Assembly: GCF_008326305.1 (NCBI RefSeq)
Contig: NZ_BIXY01000055.1
Coordinates: 1-47,698 of the forward strand
DNA length: 47,698 nt
Direction of reading: 5' to 3'
Source: Dictyobacter arantiisoli
Lineage (GTDB): Bacteria; Chloroflexota; Ktedonobacteria; Ktedonobacterales; Ktedonobacteraceae
Both the position numbers and the translations under genes were made by a program. The notes under the pieces are model-generated. The model ran no database searches. It saw only the letters and a list, made by a program, of their open reading frames with translations, and was not told the DNA's origin. Positions within the stretch are counted from its first letter, which is position 1. Every line of letters starts with the position of its first letter. Below are positions 25,584-38,200 of the stretch, one piece after another.

Positions 25584-28500
25584 GTGAAAGAAGAGATAAA
25601 TAGCGATTGGGTTCTAGGTTGTGCGACACATGTTGACCTTTTGCGAAGAAGAGCGCAAGAACATTCTGAAAGACCGGCCTATATATTTTTAGATGATGGA
25701 GAAAAAGAAGGAACGCGCCTGACTTTTGCCGAGCTAGATCATCGAGCACGAGCCATCGCGGCTCTTTTACAGGCACAACAGGTGAATGGACAACCTGTGC
25801 TTTTGCTCTATCAACCTGGTCTGGATTATCTGGCAGCATTCTTTGGATGTTTGTATGCCGGTGCTATTGCTGTGCCTGCGTATCCCCCAAGGCTGAATCA
25901 TAATTTGGAGCGCCTTGAAGCTATTGTATCAGATGCGCAGCCTGTGCTGGCCCTCTCATCAAAACTCGTTACCACCTCAGCCATGCGGAGGCAGTTTTCC
26001 GATTTTCCTCTGATGAGCAATCTTCATATTGAGTTTACCGATGTATTGTCCGAGGGTTTAGCTGATCAATGGCAGGAAGTGGCATTGAGCGGAGAATCGC
26101 TGGCGTTTCTGCAATACACCTCTGGTTCAACTGGCAAGCCAAAGGGTGTGATGGTGAGCCATCAGAATCTTCTGTATAATCATCGTATGCTTCAGGCGGC
26201 ACTTCAACATCCAGAAGCCGCTCCTATCGTCTGCTGGCTACCACTCTTTCATGACATGGGTCTGATTGGTAATGCGCTACAGGCTATTTATCTTGGATCT
26301 CCATGCGTTTTTATGTCACCTTATGCTTTTTTGCAGCAGCCGTTCCGTTGGCTACGTGCGATATCAGATTACAAAGCCTATACTTCCTTTGCCCCTAACT
26401 TTGCCTATGATCTTTGTGTGCAGAAAATCACACTTGAGCAGCGTGTTACTCTGGATCTCAGTCAATGGCATAATGCTGTTAATGGCGCCGAGCCAATACG
26501 TAGCGAGACGTTAGAACGTTTTGTGCAGGTTTTTTCGCCGTATGGCTTCCATCGCGAGACCTTTTTTTTAGGGTATGGGTTAGCTGAAGCGACTTTATTT
26601 GTCTCTAATGCTCGGTTAGAGGAGCACAAACAGCATATCATCCAGACGGTCCAGGTGGATGCACTTGAGCAGCATAGAGTTGTGGCGGCAACCAGCGAAG
26701 ATAAACGGACCAAAACCCTTGTCAGTTGTGGTCATACCTGGTTGGAGCAGAAAATTGCTGTTGTTGATCCCGAGACTCGCCAGGAGTGTCCTCCTGATCA
26801 TATTGGTGAAATCTGGATATCTGGTTTGAATGTTGCGCAAGGATATTGGAAGCAGCAGGAGGCGACCAGGGAAACCTTTCAGGCGCGCCTGGCGGGGAGT
26901 GGGGACGGTCCATTCATGCGTACGGGGGATATGGGATTTCTTGATCACGGTGAGTTGTTTGTGACGGGTCGTCTGAAGGATCTTATCATTATCCGTGGTC
27001 AGAATTTCTACCCTCAAGATATTGAGGCTGTCGCGGAACAGAGCCATCCAGCGTTGCGACCACATTGCAATGCTGCGTTCTCTCTCTCCGCGGGCGGTGA
27101 GGAACGTATCATTCTGGTGCAGGAGATTGATCGTCAGCATAGATTGCAAGAGCCAAAGGAGGTGTTTGCAGCCATTCGCCAGGCTGTATTTGAGGCACAC
27201 GAGTTGCACATTGATGGCATTGTGCTTATCAAACCGGGAAGTGTTCTCAAAACGAGTAGTGGGAAGATACAGCGTCGCGCTTGCCGCGAGGCATTGCTTA
27301 CCCGGAAGTTGTCGATTGCATTTGCCGACTTACCAGCATCGGTGCTTGCTCTGATTGAACAACCTGACTCAGAGCATACGGTACAGTTACAGGCTGCAAC
27401 ATTACCAACGTACACCGAGAAGGCGCACACAGTGCCTGCTCAAAGACCAGTCATAAGCGGCCCCGCTGAACATATGACCAGTCGCAAACCTATGCAGTTT
27501 AGTTTGCTGTATTTTGCTAGCGATGAGGCGGCGTTGAGCGAGAACAAATATCAGTTGCTGCTAGAAGGGACCAGATTTGCGGATCGGCATGACTTCACCG
27601 CAGTCTGGATACCAGAACGGCACTTCCATCCCTTTGGAGGATTGTATCCAAATCCTTCTGTACTGGCCTCTGCACTGGCTGTTATCACTAATCAAATCCG
27701 TTTGCGAGCGGGCAGTGTCGTCTTACCGATGCATCATCCTGCACGCGTTGCTGAGGAGTGGTCGGTTATCGACAACCTTTCCAACGGTAGAGTAGACATC
27801 GCTTTCGCGACCGGCTGGAATCCAAACGATTTTATCCTCGCCCCCGAAAACTATGCTGATCGTAAAGAGCTTCTTTTCTCTGGTATCGAAACCTTCCATA
27901 AGCTCTGGCAGGGTGAGTCGATAAGCTTGCCGAATGGCCTTGGTCAGCAAACATCCACGAAAATCTATCCAAAACCCCGGCAACAGAAAATAACTCCCTG
28001 GATTACCTGTACCGGCAATCCTGAGCGTTTTGTTGAAGCTGGCATGATGGGGGCAAATATACTGACAGGTCTTCTGTTCCAAAGTGTGGAGGAGTTAGCA
28101 GAGAAGATCAAGCTGTATCGCGACGCGCGTGCGCGCAACGGGTATGATCCTGCAAGTGGGCATGTCACACTGATGCTTCATACCTTTGTCGATGAAGATA
28201 TGGAAGAGGTACGTCAAAAGGTTCGAGCGCCTTTTATTGCCTATCTGGAATCCTCGGTCGATCTCTGGCGGCATGGACGTGAGAAACTTGACAATCTGTC
28301 ACCAGAGGAGCGAGATCAGGTCCTCTCATACGCTTTTGAACGCTACTTTCATACCCATGCTCTGTTTGGGACGCCCCAGAGTTGCGAAAAGATGGTTGAG
28401 CGCCTCGGTGAAGCAGGCGTTAACGAGATCGCATCGCTGATTGACTTTGGTCTGGACGTTGATACCGTCATGGACGGACTGAGCTGGCTGAATGCATTAC

Positions 28501-31500
28501 GTAAACGTTCTCAGAAGAGACATATACCTGAATATGTAGCCACAACAGGATCGGCGTACAGTGTTCAATCCAGCCCGCCGGAGGAGAGACAGTCCGACGT
28601 TGAGAAAGACGAGGGCCCACTCCAACTGCAAGCGTACCTTCGCCAACAAATTGCTCTGGTATTGGAACGGAGTGCCGCAGAGCTTGCAGATGTCACAAAC
28701 ATTCGTAGCCTGGGGCTGGACTCGCTGAAGGTTATGAACGTTGTGAATAATTGCCAGCGCGATCTCGGGATTACACTGGATGCAGGACAATTTTACGAAC
28801 TGACAACCTTTGGTAGTTTAACGGCGTATGTTGCCAGAGAATATGATCGGGTCCATGCGAAGAGTGCAGGTGGAACTATTGTTGATGATACGCAGTTCGT
28901 GGTGTCGCGTCAGGCGCGGCAGGCATACTTTCCACAATCCTTTGCTCAGCAACGTATGTGGTTTCTCAATCAGTTACGGCCCGATACTGTTGCCTATAAT
29001 GTGCCAACCGCTATTCGCATCCAGGGAGCTCTCAATGTTGCAGCCTTGCAATGGAGTCTGGAAGAGATTGTACGGCGGCATGAGACCCTGCGTACTACCT
29101 TTGATCTGTACCAGGAGCAACCTGTTCAAATTATCAGTACGGCGGCCATCTTTCCTTTACCTGTAGTAGACCTGAGTTCGCTTGATCCTCGGATGCGTGT
29201 GAGTGAAATCCAGCAACAGGCACTGGCAGAGGCACAACATCCTTTTGACCTGCTTCATGGTCCTCTGATACGCGGCACTCTGCTTTTGCTGGATGCGAAT
29301 GAGTCGATATTGTTGCTTACCTACCATCATATCGTTGCAGACGGCTGGTCACGAGGCATCTTGATACGTGAGGTGCGAACTTTATATATTGCCTCTGCCT
29401 CCGGTCAGTCCTCCCCCCTGCAAGCATTGCCTGTTCAGTATGCGGATTTTACAGTATGGCAGCGAGAATGGTTACAACGCCCGGTTAGCAGCAATGGACA
29501 ACATTCGCTTGATCCACAGAGGAAGCCAGTGGAGCATGGAGAGGGTGAACAAACTCTGTTGATAAACCAACTGGCATACTGGAAAAAGCAACTGGCGGGA
29601 CCACTTCCCGTATTAGAGCTTCCACTGGATCATCCTCGTCCCCCCTTACAAACGTTTCATGGTGCACATCAGTCTATTTCTATACCTGCTCAATTGATGG
29701 ATGATCTCAGAGACCTGAGTGAGCATGAAGGAACGACTCTCTTTATGACCTTGCTCGCATCCTTCCAGATCTTGCTGGCTCGCTATAGTGGACAGGAAGA
29801 TATTCTGGTTGGTAGTCCGATCGCTGGTCGTACGCGAGCGGAGACAGAAGCGTTAATTGGCTTTTTTGTGAACATGCTCGCATTGCGTACGGATGTGGCG
29901 GGGAATCCTTCGTTTCAGGAAGTGCTTCGGCGAGTACGAAACGTCTGCCTCCAGGCATACGCGCATCAAGATGTCCCTTTTGAGCAGGTAGTCGAAGCCG
30001 TGGCTCCGTCGCGTGACCTGAGTCGCTCGCCTGTTTTTCAGGTGGTTTTTGTTCTGAATGAAGCCTCCTGGTGGCTGAGCGGTGAGGCCGCCGGGGTACA
30101 GTTGCAGCAGGTAGATTTGGAGAGTGGCATTGCCGCTTTTGATTTGACCTGGTCGGTGACAAATAAAGGATTTGGGACGGTTGAGTACAATACCGATCTG
30201 TTCGATGACGATACGATCACACGTTTGCTGGCGCATTGGTATGAACTGTTACACGCGATTGTTGCTAGCCCCTCGCAACGTTTGACAGAGTTCTCACTGC
30301 TCACAGATGCTGAGCAGAAGCAGATCCTGGTGCAATGGAATGATACACAGCAAACATACAAGCGCTCTCTCTGTCTGCATCAACTTTTTGAAGAGCATGC
30401 ACATCGGACTCCTGGTGCCATTGCGATCAAGCTGCTCGCGTCCCATCTGACCTATCAGGATGTGGAACAGCGATCAAATCAAATGGCTCGGGCGCTTGTC
30501 CGTCAGGGAATTGGTGTTGAAGCTCGCATCGGGGTGTGTATGGAAAGGGTACCAGAAGCGATTATTGCCTTGCTTGGTATTCTTAAAGCCGGAGGTGTTT
30601 ATGTGCCACTGGACCCTCATTATCCCCAGGATCGACTGACATTTATGTGTGAAGATGCACAGATTGCCCTTCTCGTAACGCAGAAAAGTGTCCAGGAGTA
30701 TTTACCACATTGGGATCTCCCAACGCTTTATCTGGAGTCGGACTGGTTCCAGGCGTGTGATGAGTCAACAGATCCTCTCAACAGTGAGATGACGCCAGAT
30801 AGGCTTGCGTACATCATCTATACCTCCGGTTCGACGGGTCTTCCCAAAGGAGTAATGGTATCGCATCAAGGTATCCAGAATCTGGTAGAAGTCCAGACGC
30901 AAAACTTTGCCTTACAGCCAGAAGATCACATCCTGCAATTTTCCTCCCTGAGCTTTGACGCATCAATCTGGGAGATATGTATGTCGTTGGGCACGGGCGC
31001 GACGTTGTGTCTGGCTGTTGAACAGAAGGTGTTAGCCGGGCCGACGCTTAAGGATGCGATAGAGAAGCTGGGAATTACCGCTGTTACACTTCCACCCTCT
31101 GTATTAGCTTCACTTTCTCCAGAAGAAATACCACAACTGCGTACAATTATCGTGGCGGGAGAGGCTTGTCCTTCCGAACTGGTCGCGCATTGGGCGGGAG
31201 GGCGTCGCTTCTTCAATGCGTATGGTCCCACTGAAACAACAGTATGTGCCACGATGGAACTGTGTACCGATGGTGCTCAGAATCCTTCTATTGGTCGTCC
31301 CATTGCCAACACACAGGTATATCTCCTTGACGCGGCCATGCAACCTGTTCCTATCGGAGTACCAGGCGAGCTTTACATTGCAGGGGTCAGTTTAGCGTAT
31401 GGGTATTTGAATCGACCAGAGCTGGTTGCCGAACGTTTTGTCCCCCATCCATTCAGCAAACAGAGGGGCACACGCCTCTACAGGACAGGAGACCGGGGTC

Positions 31501-32225
31501 GCTATCATTCCGATGGAACAATTGAGTTTCTGGGGCGCGTGGATAATCAGGTGAAGGTGCGTGGACATCGGATCGAACTGGGCGAGATCGAAGCTGTGCT
31601 TTTCCAGCATCCTCTGGTACGTGAATGTGTGGCTGCTGTACAGGATTCTCCCACAGGGGATAAGCAGATTGTTGCCTATGTCGTTTCGCACGAGAGGAAT
31701 GCATTGGTCAGTGAGGAGATACGAGGATATCTCAGACAACGACTACCTGAGTATATGGTTCCCGCTATTGTGTCGCTCTTAGAGCACATGCCATTGTCCC
31801 CTAATGGCAAGATTGATCGCAGGCACTTGCCAGAGGCAGAGATTGTACGTGAGAAAGAGGCAACACGTGTTCTTCCATCGAATGGGACGGAACGAGTTAT
31901 TTCCGCTATCTGGCAGGAATATCTGCATCAAGAAAACATCGGGCGTAGTGAGAACTTCTTTGATCTGGGTGGTCATTCCTTACTGATTGTTCAGGTTCTT
32001 CAGAGGCTCCAGAGCCAATTCCAACGAAGCATTGTATTAACGGATATGTTCAAGTATCCCACGATAAGTTCTCTGGCCCAATATCTTGAGCAGACCGAAC
32101 AGCAAACGTTGCTCAACCAGAAACAGGCCAGCGCGCAACAAGAGCACCAGGAAGAAGCGTTACTAGCTGGCAAAAGTCGGTTGAAAAAGATGAGACTATC
32201 AACAAGTGAAAGAGTAAAACGATGA
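25584..32225 (+). CDS. NRPS: FAAL-LLM-ACP-C-A(Phe)-PCP
   Basis: 2213 aa loading plus first extension protein. (1) Fatty acyl-AMP ligase, about 1-590: YTSGSTGKPKG at 178, ETFFLGYGLAEATLF near 330, SSGKIQRRACREAL near 560. (2) LLM flavin monooxygenase, about 636-975. (3) Acyl carrier, about 1010-1080, LGLDSLK with Ser 1046. (4) Condensation, about 1110-1550, intact HHIVADG near 1248. (5) Adenylation, about 1590-2085, specificity residues read by alignment to GrsA as DAWTIAAVCK, the phenylalanine pattern. (6) PCP, LGGHSLL, Ser about 2131. It should activate a free fatty acid, perhaps oxygenate it on the ACP, and acylate Phe. It starts at GTG. Its stop overlaps the next start by 4 nt (ATGA), implying translational coupling. 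Confidence 0.96.
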   Translation: MKEEINSDWVLGCATHVDLLRRRAQEHSERPAYIFLDDGEKEGTRLTFAELDHRARAIAALLQAQQVNGQPVLLLYQPGLDYLAAFFGCLYAGAIAVPAYPPRLNHNLERLEAIVSDAQPVLALSSKLVTTSAMRRQFSDFPLMSNLHIEFTDVLSEGLADQWQEVALSGESLAFLQYTSGSTGKPKGVMVSHQNLLYNHRMLQAALQHPEAAPIVCWLPLFHDMGLIGNALQAIYLGSPCVFMSPYAFLQQPFRWLRAISDYKAYTSFAPNFAYDLCVQKITLEQRVTLDLSQWHNAVNGAEPIRSETLERFVQVFSPYGFHRETFFLGYGLAEATLFVSNARLEEHKQHIIQTVQVDALEQHRVVAATSEDKRTKTLVSCGHTWLEQKIAVVDPETRQECPPDHIGEIWISGLNVAQGYWKQQEATRETFQARLAGSGDGPFMRTGDMGFLDHGELFVTGRLKDLIIIRGQNFYPQDIEAVAEQSHPALRPHCNAAFSLSAGGEERIILVQEIDRQHRLQEPKEVFAAIRQAVFEAHELHIDGIVLIKPGSVLKTSSGKIQRRACREALLTRKLSIAFADLPASVLALIEQPDSEHTVQLQAATLPTYTEKAHTVPAQRPVISGPAEHMTSRKPMQFSLLYFASDEAALSENKYQLLLEGTRFADRHDFTAVWIPERHFHPFGGLYPNPSVLASALAVITNQIRLRAGSVVLPMHHPARVAEEWSVIDNLSNGRVDIAFATGWNPNDFILAPENYADRKELLFSGIETFHKLWQGESISLPNGLGQQTSTKIYPKPRQQKITPWITCTGNPERFVEAGMMGANILTGLLFQSVEELAEKIKLYRDARARNGYDPASGHVTLMLHTFVDEDMEEVRQKVRAPFIAYLESSVDLWRHGREKLDNLSPEERDQVLSYAFERYFHTHALFGTPQSCEKMVERLGEAGVNEIASLIDFGLDVDTVMDGLSWLNALRKRSQKRHIPEYVATTGSAYSVQSSPPEERQSDVEKDEGPLQLQAYLRQQIALVLERSAAELADVTNIRSLGLDSLKVMNVVNNCQRDLGITLDAGQFYELTTFGSLTAYVAREYDRVHAKSAGGTIVDDTQFVVSRQARQAYFPQSFAQQRMWFLNQLRPDTVAYNVPTAIRIQGALNVAALQWSLEEIVRRHETLRTTFDLYQEQPVQIISTAAIFPLPVVDLSSLDPRMRVSEIQQQALAEAQHPFDLLHGPLIRGTLLLLDANESILLLTYHHIVADGWSRGILIREVRTLYIASASGQSSPLQALPVQYADFTVWQREWLQRPVSSNGQHSLDPQRKPVEHGEGEQTLLINQLAYWKKQLAGPLPVLELPLDHPRPPLQTFHGAHQSISIPAQLMDDLRDLSEHEGTTLFMTLLASFQILLARYSGQEDILVGSPIAGRTRAETEALIGFFVNMLALRTDVAGNPSFQEVLRRVRNVCLQAYAHQDVPFEQVVEAVAPSRDLSRSPVFQVVFVLNEASWWLSGEAAGVQLQQVDLESGIAAFDLTWSVTNKGFGTVEYNTDLFDDDTITRLLAHWYELLHAIVASPSQRLTEFSLLTDAEQKQILVQWNDTQQTYKRSLCLHQLFEEHAHRTPGAIAIKLLASHLTYQDVEQRSNQMARALVRQGIGVEARIGVCMERVPEAIIALLGILKAGGVYVPLDPHYPQDRLTFMCEDAQIALLVTQKSVQEYLPHWDLPTLYLESDWFQACDESTDPLNSEMTPDRLAYIIYTSGSTGLPKGVMVSHQGIQNLVEVQTQNFALQPEDHILQFSSLSFDASIWEICMSLGTGATLCLAVEQKVLAGPTLKDAIEKLGITAVTLPPSVLASLSPEEIPQLRTIIVAGEACPSELVAHWAGGRRFFNAYGPTETTVCATMELCTDGAQNPSIGRPIANTQVYLLDAAMQPVPIGVPGELYIAGVSLAYGYLNRPELVAERFVPHPFSKQRGTRLYRTGDRGRYHSDGTIEFLGRVDNQVKVRGHRIELGEIEAVLFQHPLVRECVAAVQDSPTGDKQIVAYVVSHERNALVSEEIRGYLRQRLPEYMVPAIVSLLEHMPLSPNGKIDRRHLPEAEIVREKEATRVLPSNGTERVISAIWQEYLHQENIGRSENFFDLGGHSLLIVQVLQRLQSQFQRSIVLTDMFKYPTISSLAQYLEQTEQQTLLNQKQASAQQEHQEEALLAGKSRLKKMRLSTSERVKR

Positions 32226-35200
32226 CACAGGGAGAATTGAACGGGCTAGAGGTTGCTATTGTCGGTCTCGCTGGACGCTTTCCTGGGGCCAAAAATGTTG
32301 CTGAATATTGGCAGAATTTACGGGAAGGAATTGACACCATCTCTTCCTTCTCAACTGACGAGCTTTTGTCCGCAGGTATCGATCTCAAGCAAGCCAATGA
32401 TCCTGCTTATGTCAGGAGAGGTGGCGTCATCGATGATATCGACTTATTCGATGCCGCTTTTTTCGGATATAGTCCACGAGAAGCTGCCTTTCTTGATCCG
32501 CAGCAGCGCCTCTTTTTAGAGTGTGCGGAAGAGGCTCTGGAGAACGCGGGCTATGATGCGCGAAGCTATCGTGAAGCGATCGGAGTGTACGCAGGAATTG
32601 GATTAAATACCTATTTTCTGCGTAATTTACATCATCTGCAAAATTGGTCGAATAGCAATGATATTTTTCAGATGATTACGGCGAACGACAAGGATTTTCT
32701 TGCCAGTCGGGTCGCGTATAAGCTGAATCTCAGAGGACCAGCACTGGTGGTACAGACCGCGTGTTCCACGTCTCTCGTTGCGGTGCATATGGCGGTTCGC
32801 GCGCTGGTTGGAGGCGAGTGTAGCATGGCTCTGGCCGGAGGCGTTACAATTCGTGTCCCTCAGAAAGCAGGCTATCATTATCAAGAAGGTGGTATTCTAT
32901 CGGCTGATGGGTATTGTCGGGCTTTTGATGCGCAAGCGCAAGGGACTGTAAGCAGTAATGGAGTTGGCATTGTTGTTTTAAAGCGACTAGAAGACGCATT
33001 GGCAGATCATGATCATATCTACGCGGTGATTAAAGGCTCTGCAATCAATAATGATGGATCGAGCAAGGTAGGTTATACAGCTCCTGGTATCCAGGGGCAG
33101 ATTCGCGTTATTCAAGATGCGCAACTTGTGGCTGATATCGATGCTGAAAGTATTGGCTATATTGAGACACATGGAACTGGGACCGCCAATGGTGACCCGA
33201 TTGAAATTGCTGCCCTCACTGAGGCTTTCCGTAGCCAGACCAGCAAGAAAAATTTTTGCGCCATTGGGTCCGTAAAAACAAATATCGGGCACCTTGATGC
33301 CGCATCTGGTATTGCTGGTCTGATTAAAACTATCTACTCGTTGCAGCAAGGTATCCTACTACCTTCCTTGCATTTTCACTCCCCTAATCCAGCGCTGCAA
33401 CTGGAGAGCAGCCCATTCTATGTGAATAAAGATCTGCGTGCGTGGACGACAGAAGAAAATGTACCCAGACGTGCGGGTGTAAGCTCTTTTGGTATTGGTG
33501 GTACCAACGCGCATGTGCTTCTCGAAGAAGCTCCTGTGACAGAGGATGATACGCGTTCTGTAAGACCGCATCAGCTGATTGTGTTATCCGCTAGAACAGA
33601 GAATGCCTTGAAGCAGGCCAGCATAAATCTGGCCGCGCATATCCATCAACAGCCAGAGCTCGAACTTGCTGATATCGCTTACACATTGCAGGTGGGTAGA
33701 CCACTGTTCCACTACCGTCAGGCTCTGGTGTGCCATACAGTAGAGGACGTTGCTCGTGAACTGGAATCCGAGAATGCTCTCCACCTGATGCGCGCTTCCA
33801 TCGCAGCTACGGAGACATCTGTAGTATTTATGTTTCCGGGTCAGGGTACACAATATATTGATATGGGCCGTGATCTCTATCGAACGGAGGCTGTGTTTCG
33901 AGCGGAATTGGACCGTTGCGCGGAGTTATTGCGATCCTATTTAGGGGTAGATCTGCGTGAAGCCTTGTATCTATCGGATGAGAGCAAACGGGAAGAGTTC
34001 TCTCAACGTTTAACGCAGACCTGGCTGACGCAGCCAGCGCTCTTTGCTGTAGAATATGCTCTGGCGAAACAGTGGGAATCCTGGGGTGTGCATCCTGCGG
34101 CTATGATCGGGCATAGCATTGGTGAGTATGTTGCCGCCTGTCTTGCCGGAGTTTTTTCTCTGGAGGATGCTTTACAACTGGTTACGGCCAGAGGACGTTT
34201 GATGCAGCAGTTGCCTGAAGCGTCAATGCTCGCTATAACATTGCCTGCGCAAGAACTACAGGCCCTGCTGACTGGACGATTGAGTATTGCGGCTATCAAT
34301 ACGCATACCCAATGTGTCGTAGCTGGACCAACCGTTGAGATTGAGGGGCTGATGCGGCAGCTGCAATCCCGTGAGATCAACTGCCGGCTTTTACATACAT
34401 CGCATGCTTTCCATTCGATACTGGTTGAGCCGATTGTCGATGAGTATGTTGCCCTGGTCAGGTCTATCCAGTTGCACTCACCTCAACGGCCCTATATCTC
34501 GAATGTGACCGGAACATGGATTAGCGCCGAGGAGGCTACAGATCCTGATTATTGGGGATTGCATATACGTCAGCCTGTCCTTTTTGCCGCTGGTATTGAA
34601 AAAATATTACAAGCAGATCTGGCGGTCTTGCTTGAAGTTGGCCCTGGTAGAACGTTAAGTACCTTTGCTCGTCACCAGAGTCAGGCTTTTTCTGGGCGAT
34701 CTGACTATACAATCGTACCGTCATTGCGACGGCCTACGGAGACGTTGTCTGATGATGAGTTTATGCTGACAAGCCTGGGTCGTTTATGGTTAGCTGGCGT
34801 TTCGATTGCCTGGGATGAATTCCATGCTGATGAACTCTGTTATCGTGTCCCTCTACCGGCATATCCATTTGAGCGTCAACGTTATTGGATTGATCCTCTT
34901 CATTACAATGTACAGGAGCCGGATGCACAGCTGTCTTTTGTCGATGAGGAGAATACGCAGGAGATTCATGCTGATAGTGCTGACACGACCCTCTATCCTC
35001 GACCGATCTTACCCACACCGTATGTTGCACCACGCAATCAATTAGAAGCTACGCTTGCAGAGATGTGGCAAGAGCTATTAGGCATTGCGCAGGTTGGTAT
35101 TTATGATTCTTTCTTTGAATTGGGTGGTCACTCACTGCTTGCGACTCAATTGGTGTCGCGGCTACGCGCTGAATTGCAGGTGAGTGTGCCTTTGCGCACT

Positions 35201-38200
35201 ATTTTTGAAGCGACAACCGTCGCCGAACTGGGGCATCTCATTACAGAACAGCCTCTGACCAGTATGCGCGCGGAGGAACTCGCTCAACCCATACATCCCC
35301 TGGAGCGTGAAGGGACGCTTCCACTTTCGTATGCACAGCGGCGATTGTGGTTTATGCAGCAGATGGAACAAGATGCTGGTTTCCTTAATATACCCCTTGG
35401 GATACGGTTGCGCGGCCCCCTCAATCTTGACGTCTTACAACAATCTCTGCAAGAGATTACTCATCGCCATGAGTCGTTGCGAACGACGTTTGCTCTGCAT
35501 GATGGGATGCCTGAACCGTTGATTGCTTCTGTACTGGATGTAGTGCTGGAAGTTGAGGATCTACAAGGGCTGGCTGGTAGCGAGCGAGAACTGGCGCTAC
35601 AGCAGCTGGCGACGCAGATGGTTCGCAGGCCATTTGATCTAGAGCATGGTCCATTGTTCCGTGTAACGGTATTCAAGCTTGATCCGGTGGAACATGTACT
35701 GCTAATTGCGATGCATCATTGTATCTCTGATGGCTGGTCGTTCAGCGTCCTTCTCCATGAATTGATCGATCTCTATTCGGCTTTTTCCAATGGACATCCA
35801 TCTCCTCTGGAGCCGCTGGCGGTCCAATATGTTGATTTTGCGGCCTGGCAACAACAATGGCTACAAGGGGATGAAGTTGAACAGCAGCTTGCTTATTGGC
35901 GAAAGCAACTTGGAGGTCCGTTACCGGCTTTGGAGCTGCCAACGGACCATCCACGACCAGCAATACAGAGTTATCGTGGCGCACACTTCCCCTTTCAATT
36001 TCCAACTACGTTAACTGAGAACATTAAAGCCCTGGGCCAGCAGGAAGGTGCCACCGTCTTTATGCTGCTACTGGCTGCCTTTCAGGTTATATGTTCGCGT
36101 TACAGTGGACAAGAGGATATTCTCATTGGTACGCCGATTGCTAATCGCAGGCGAACTGAGATCGAGAAACTGATCGGTTGCTTTATCAATACGCTGGTCA
36201 TACGCACTGATCTCGCGGGGAATTTGTCCTTCAGGGAACTTTTGCACTCTGTGCGGGAGAAGACGTTGGAAGCGTATGCCCACCAGGATCTCCCGTTTGA
36301 GCAGGTGGTGGAGGCATTACAACCTGACAGAGATTTGAGTCGATCGCCCATTTTTCAGGTCATGTTCATGCTCCAGAATGTACCTTTCCCTCCAACTGAA
36401 TTTGCTGATTTGCAACTGCATCTTATTGATATCGATAATGGCGCGACACAGTTTGATCTGACATTCATTGTTAACGAGATCGACGAGCACATAGCGGGTC
36501 TTGTTGAGTATAATGCTGATCTGTTTGAGGTGGAAACGATCAGGCGCATGGTGGACCACTGGCAAGGTCTGCTGACCAGCGTGGTGACGGATTGTGCGCA
36601 ACATGTCAAGGATGTGCCGCTGCTAACGCAGGCTGAGCAACAGCATCTTCAAGCATGGAATAGTACCGGGGTGGAGTGGGAGGAGCCTGCCTGTGTACAA
36701 GATATGTTCGCTGCACAGGTTACGCGTACACCTGATGCCGTTGCTCTTGTCTGGGAAGGGAACGTATGGACCTATGCCGCGCTAAACCGTGCCGCGAACC
36801 GGGTTGCATCTCGGTTGCGTGCCCTGGGAGTGGGGCCTGGTAAACTGGTTGGCATCTGCCTGGAGCGTTCGGCAGAACTGGTTGTGGCGCTACTTGGTGT
36901 CTTGAAATCCGGGGGGGCCTATGTTCCACTCGATCCAGCCTATCCTCAGGAACGACTGACATATATGCTACGCAATAGCCAGGCAACTGCTTTGCTTATA
37001 CGAGAAGAGTTTGTGGATCGCTTCGCCCTCAACGATACGCTTGCGTGTGTCGAGTTGCCCTTGCCTGCGGATGAAGAGTCAGAGGAAGAAGAGCTGTCAG
37101 TTAAGATGGATGGGGAGGCCCTTGCCTATGTGATCTATACCTCCGGTTCTACTGGTACCCCTAAAGGCGTGATGATCTCCCATCGAGCGATGCGCAACTG
37201 TTTTCTCAGTATGGCTCAACAACCTGGCATGACCGCAGCTGACAGCGTATTGGCTGTAACATCATTCTCTTTTGACATTGCTGCCCTGGAGTTACTCCTG
37301 CCTTTAATGGTTGGTGCATCGACCGTTATCGCCAGTCGAGAGGATGCGATGGATGCTTTCGCATTACTCCATCTCATCGAGACTACTCAAACAAGTTTTA
37401 TGCAGGCAACTCCTGCAACCTGGCGCCTACTCTTGAATGCTGGTTGGCAGAGTCGTTCAATGCTCAAAATTTTATGTGGCGGTGAAGCCCTTCCCCTGGA
37501 ACTGGCACAGCAATTAGGTCATCGCAGTGATAGCGTCTGGAATATGTATGGCCCGACTGAGACGACGATCTGGTCCACTATCAGTCAGATATGTGCAGAG
37601 AATGCCTCTATTAGCATTGGTCATCCTATTGCGAATACACAGGTATACGTGCTCGATCCTCAGGGCATCGAAGTGCCCGTTGGGGTTGCGGGTGAGCTCT
37701 TTATCGGAGGGGATGGCGTAGCACATGGCTACTGGCAACTCCCGGTTTTGACTGCCGAACGTTTTGTTCCTGATCCTTTCACGGATCAGCCTGGTGCACG
37801 CCTGTATCGAACAGGAGATCTGGTGCGTCGTACTGCCGATGGCGCTTTGATTTATTTGAACCGGCTTGACTTCCAGGTGAAGGTTCGTGGACATCGCATC
37901 GAATTGGGTGAGATTGAAACAAGGCTCGTGCAGCATCCTTTGCTCAGCGAATGCGTTGTTGTAGTCAAGGAAGAACGCGAAGGAGATGCCCGACTTGTTG
38001 CTTATATAATTCCGCAGACGGATGCCATTGTGGATGCACGTGAACTGCGGAGCTTTATGCAGCAGTCTCTACCGGAGTATATGATTCCGGCTTACTTTGT
38101 ACCGTTGGAGCGCTGGCCGTTAACACCAAACGGAAAAATTGACCGCAAGGCGTTGCCTACGCCGGATTTTTCTGACGCCCGTGTAGATTTTTCTAGCACT

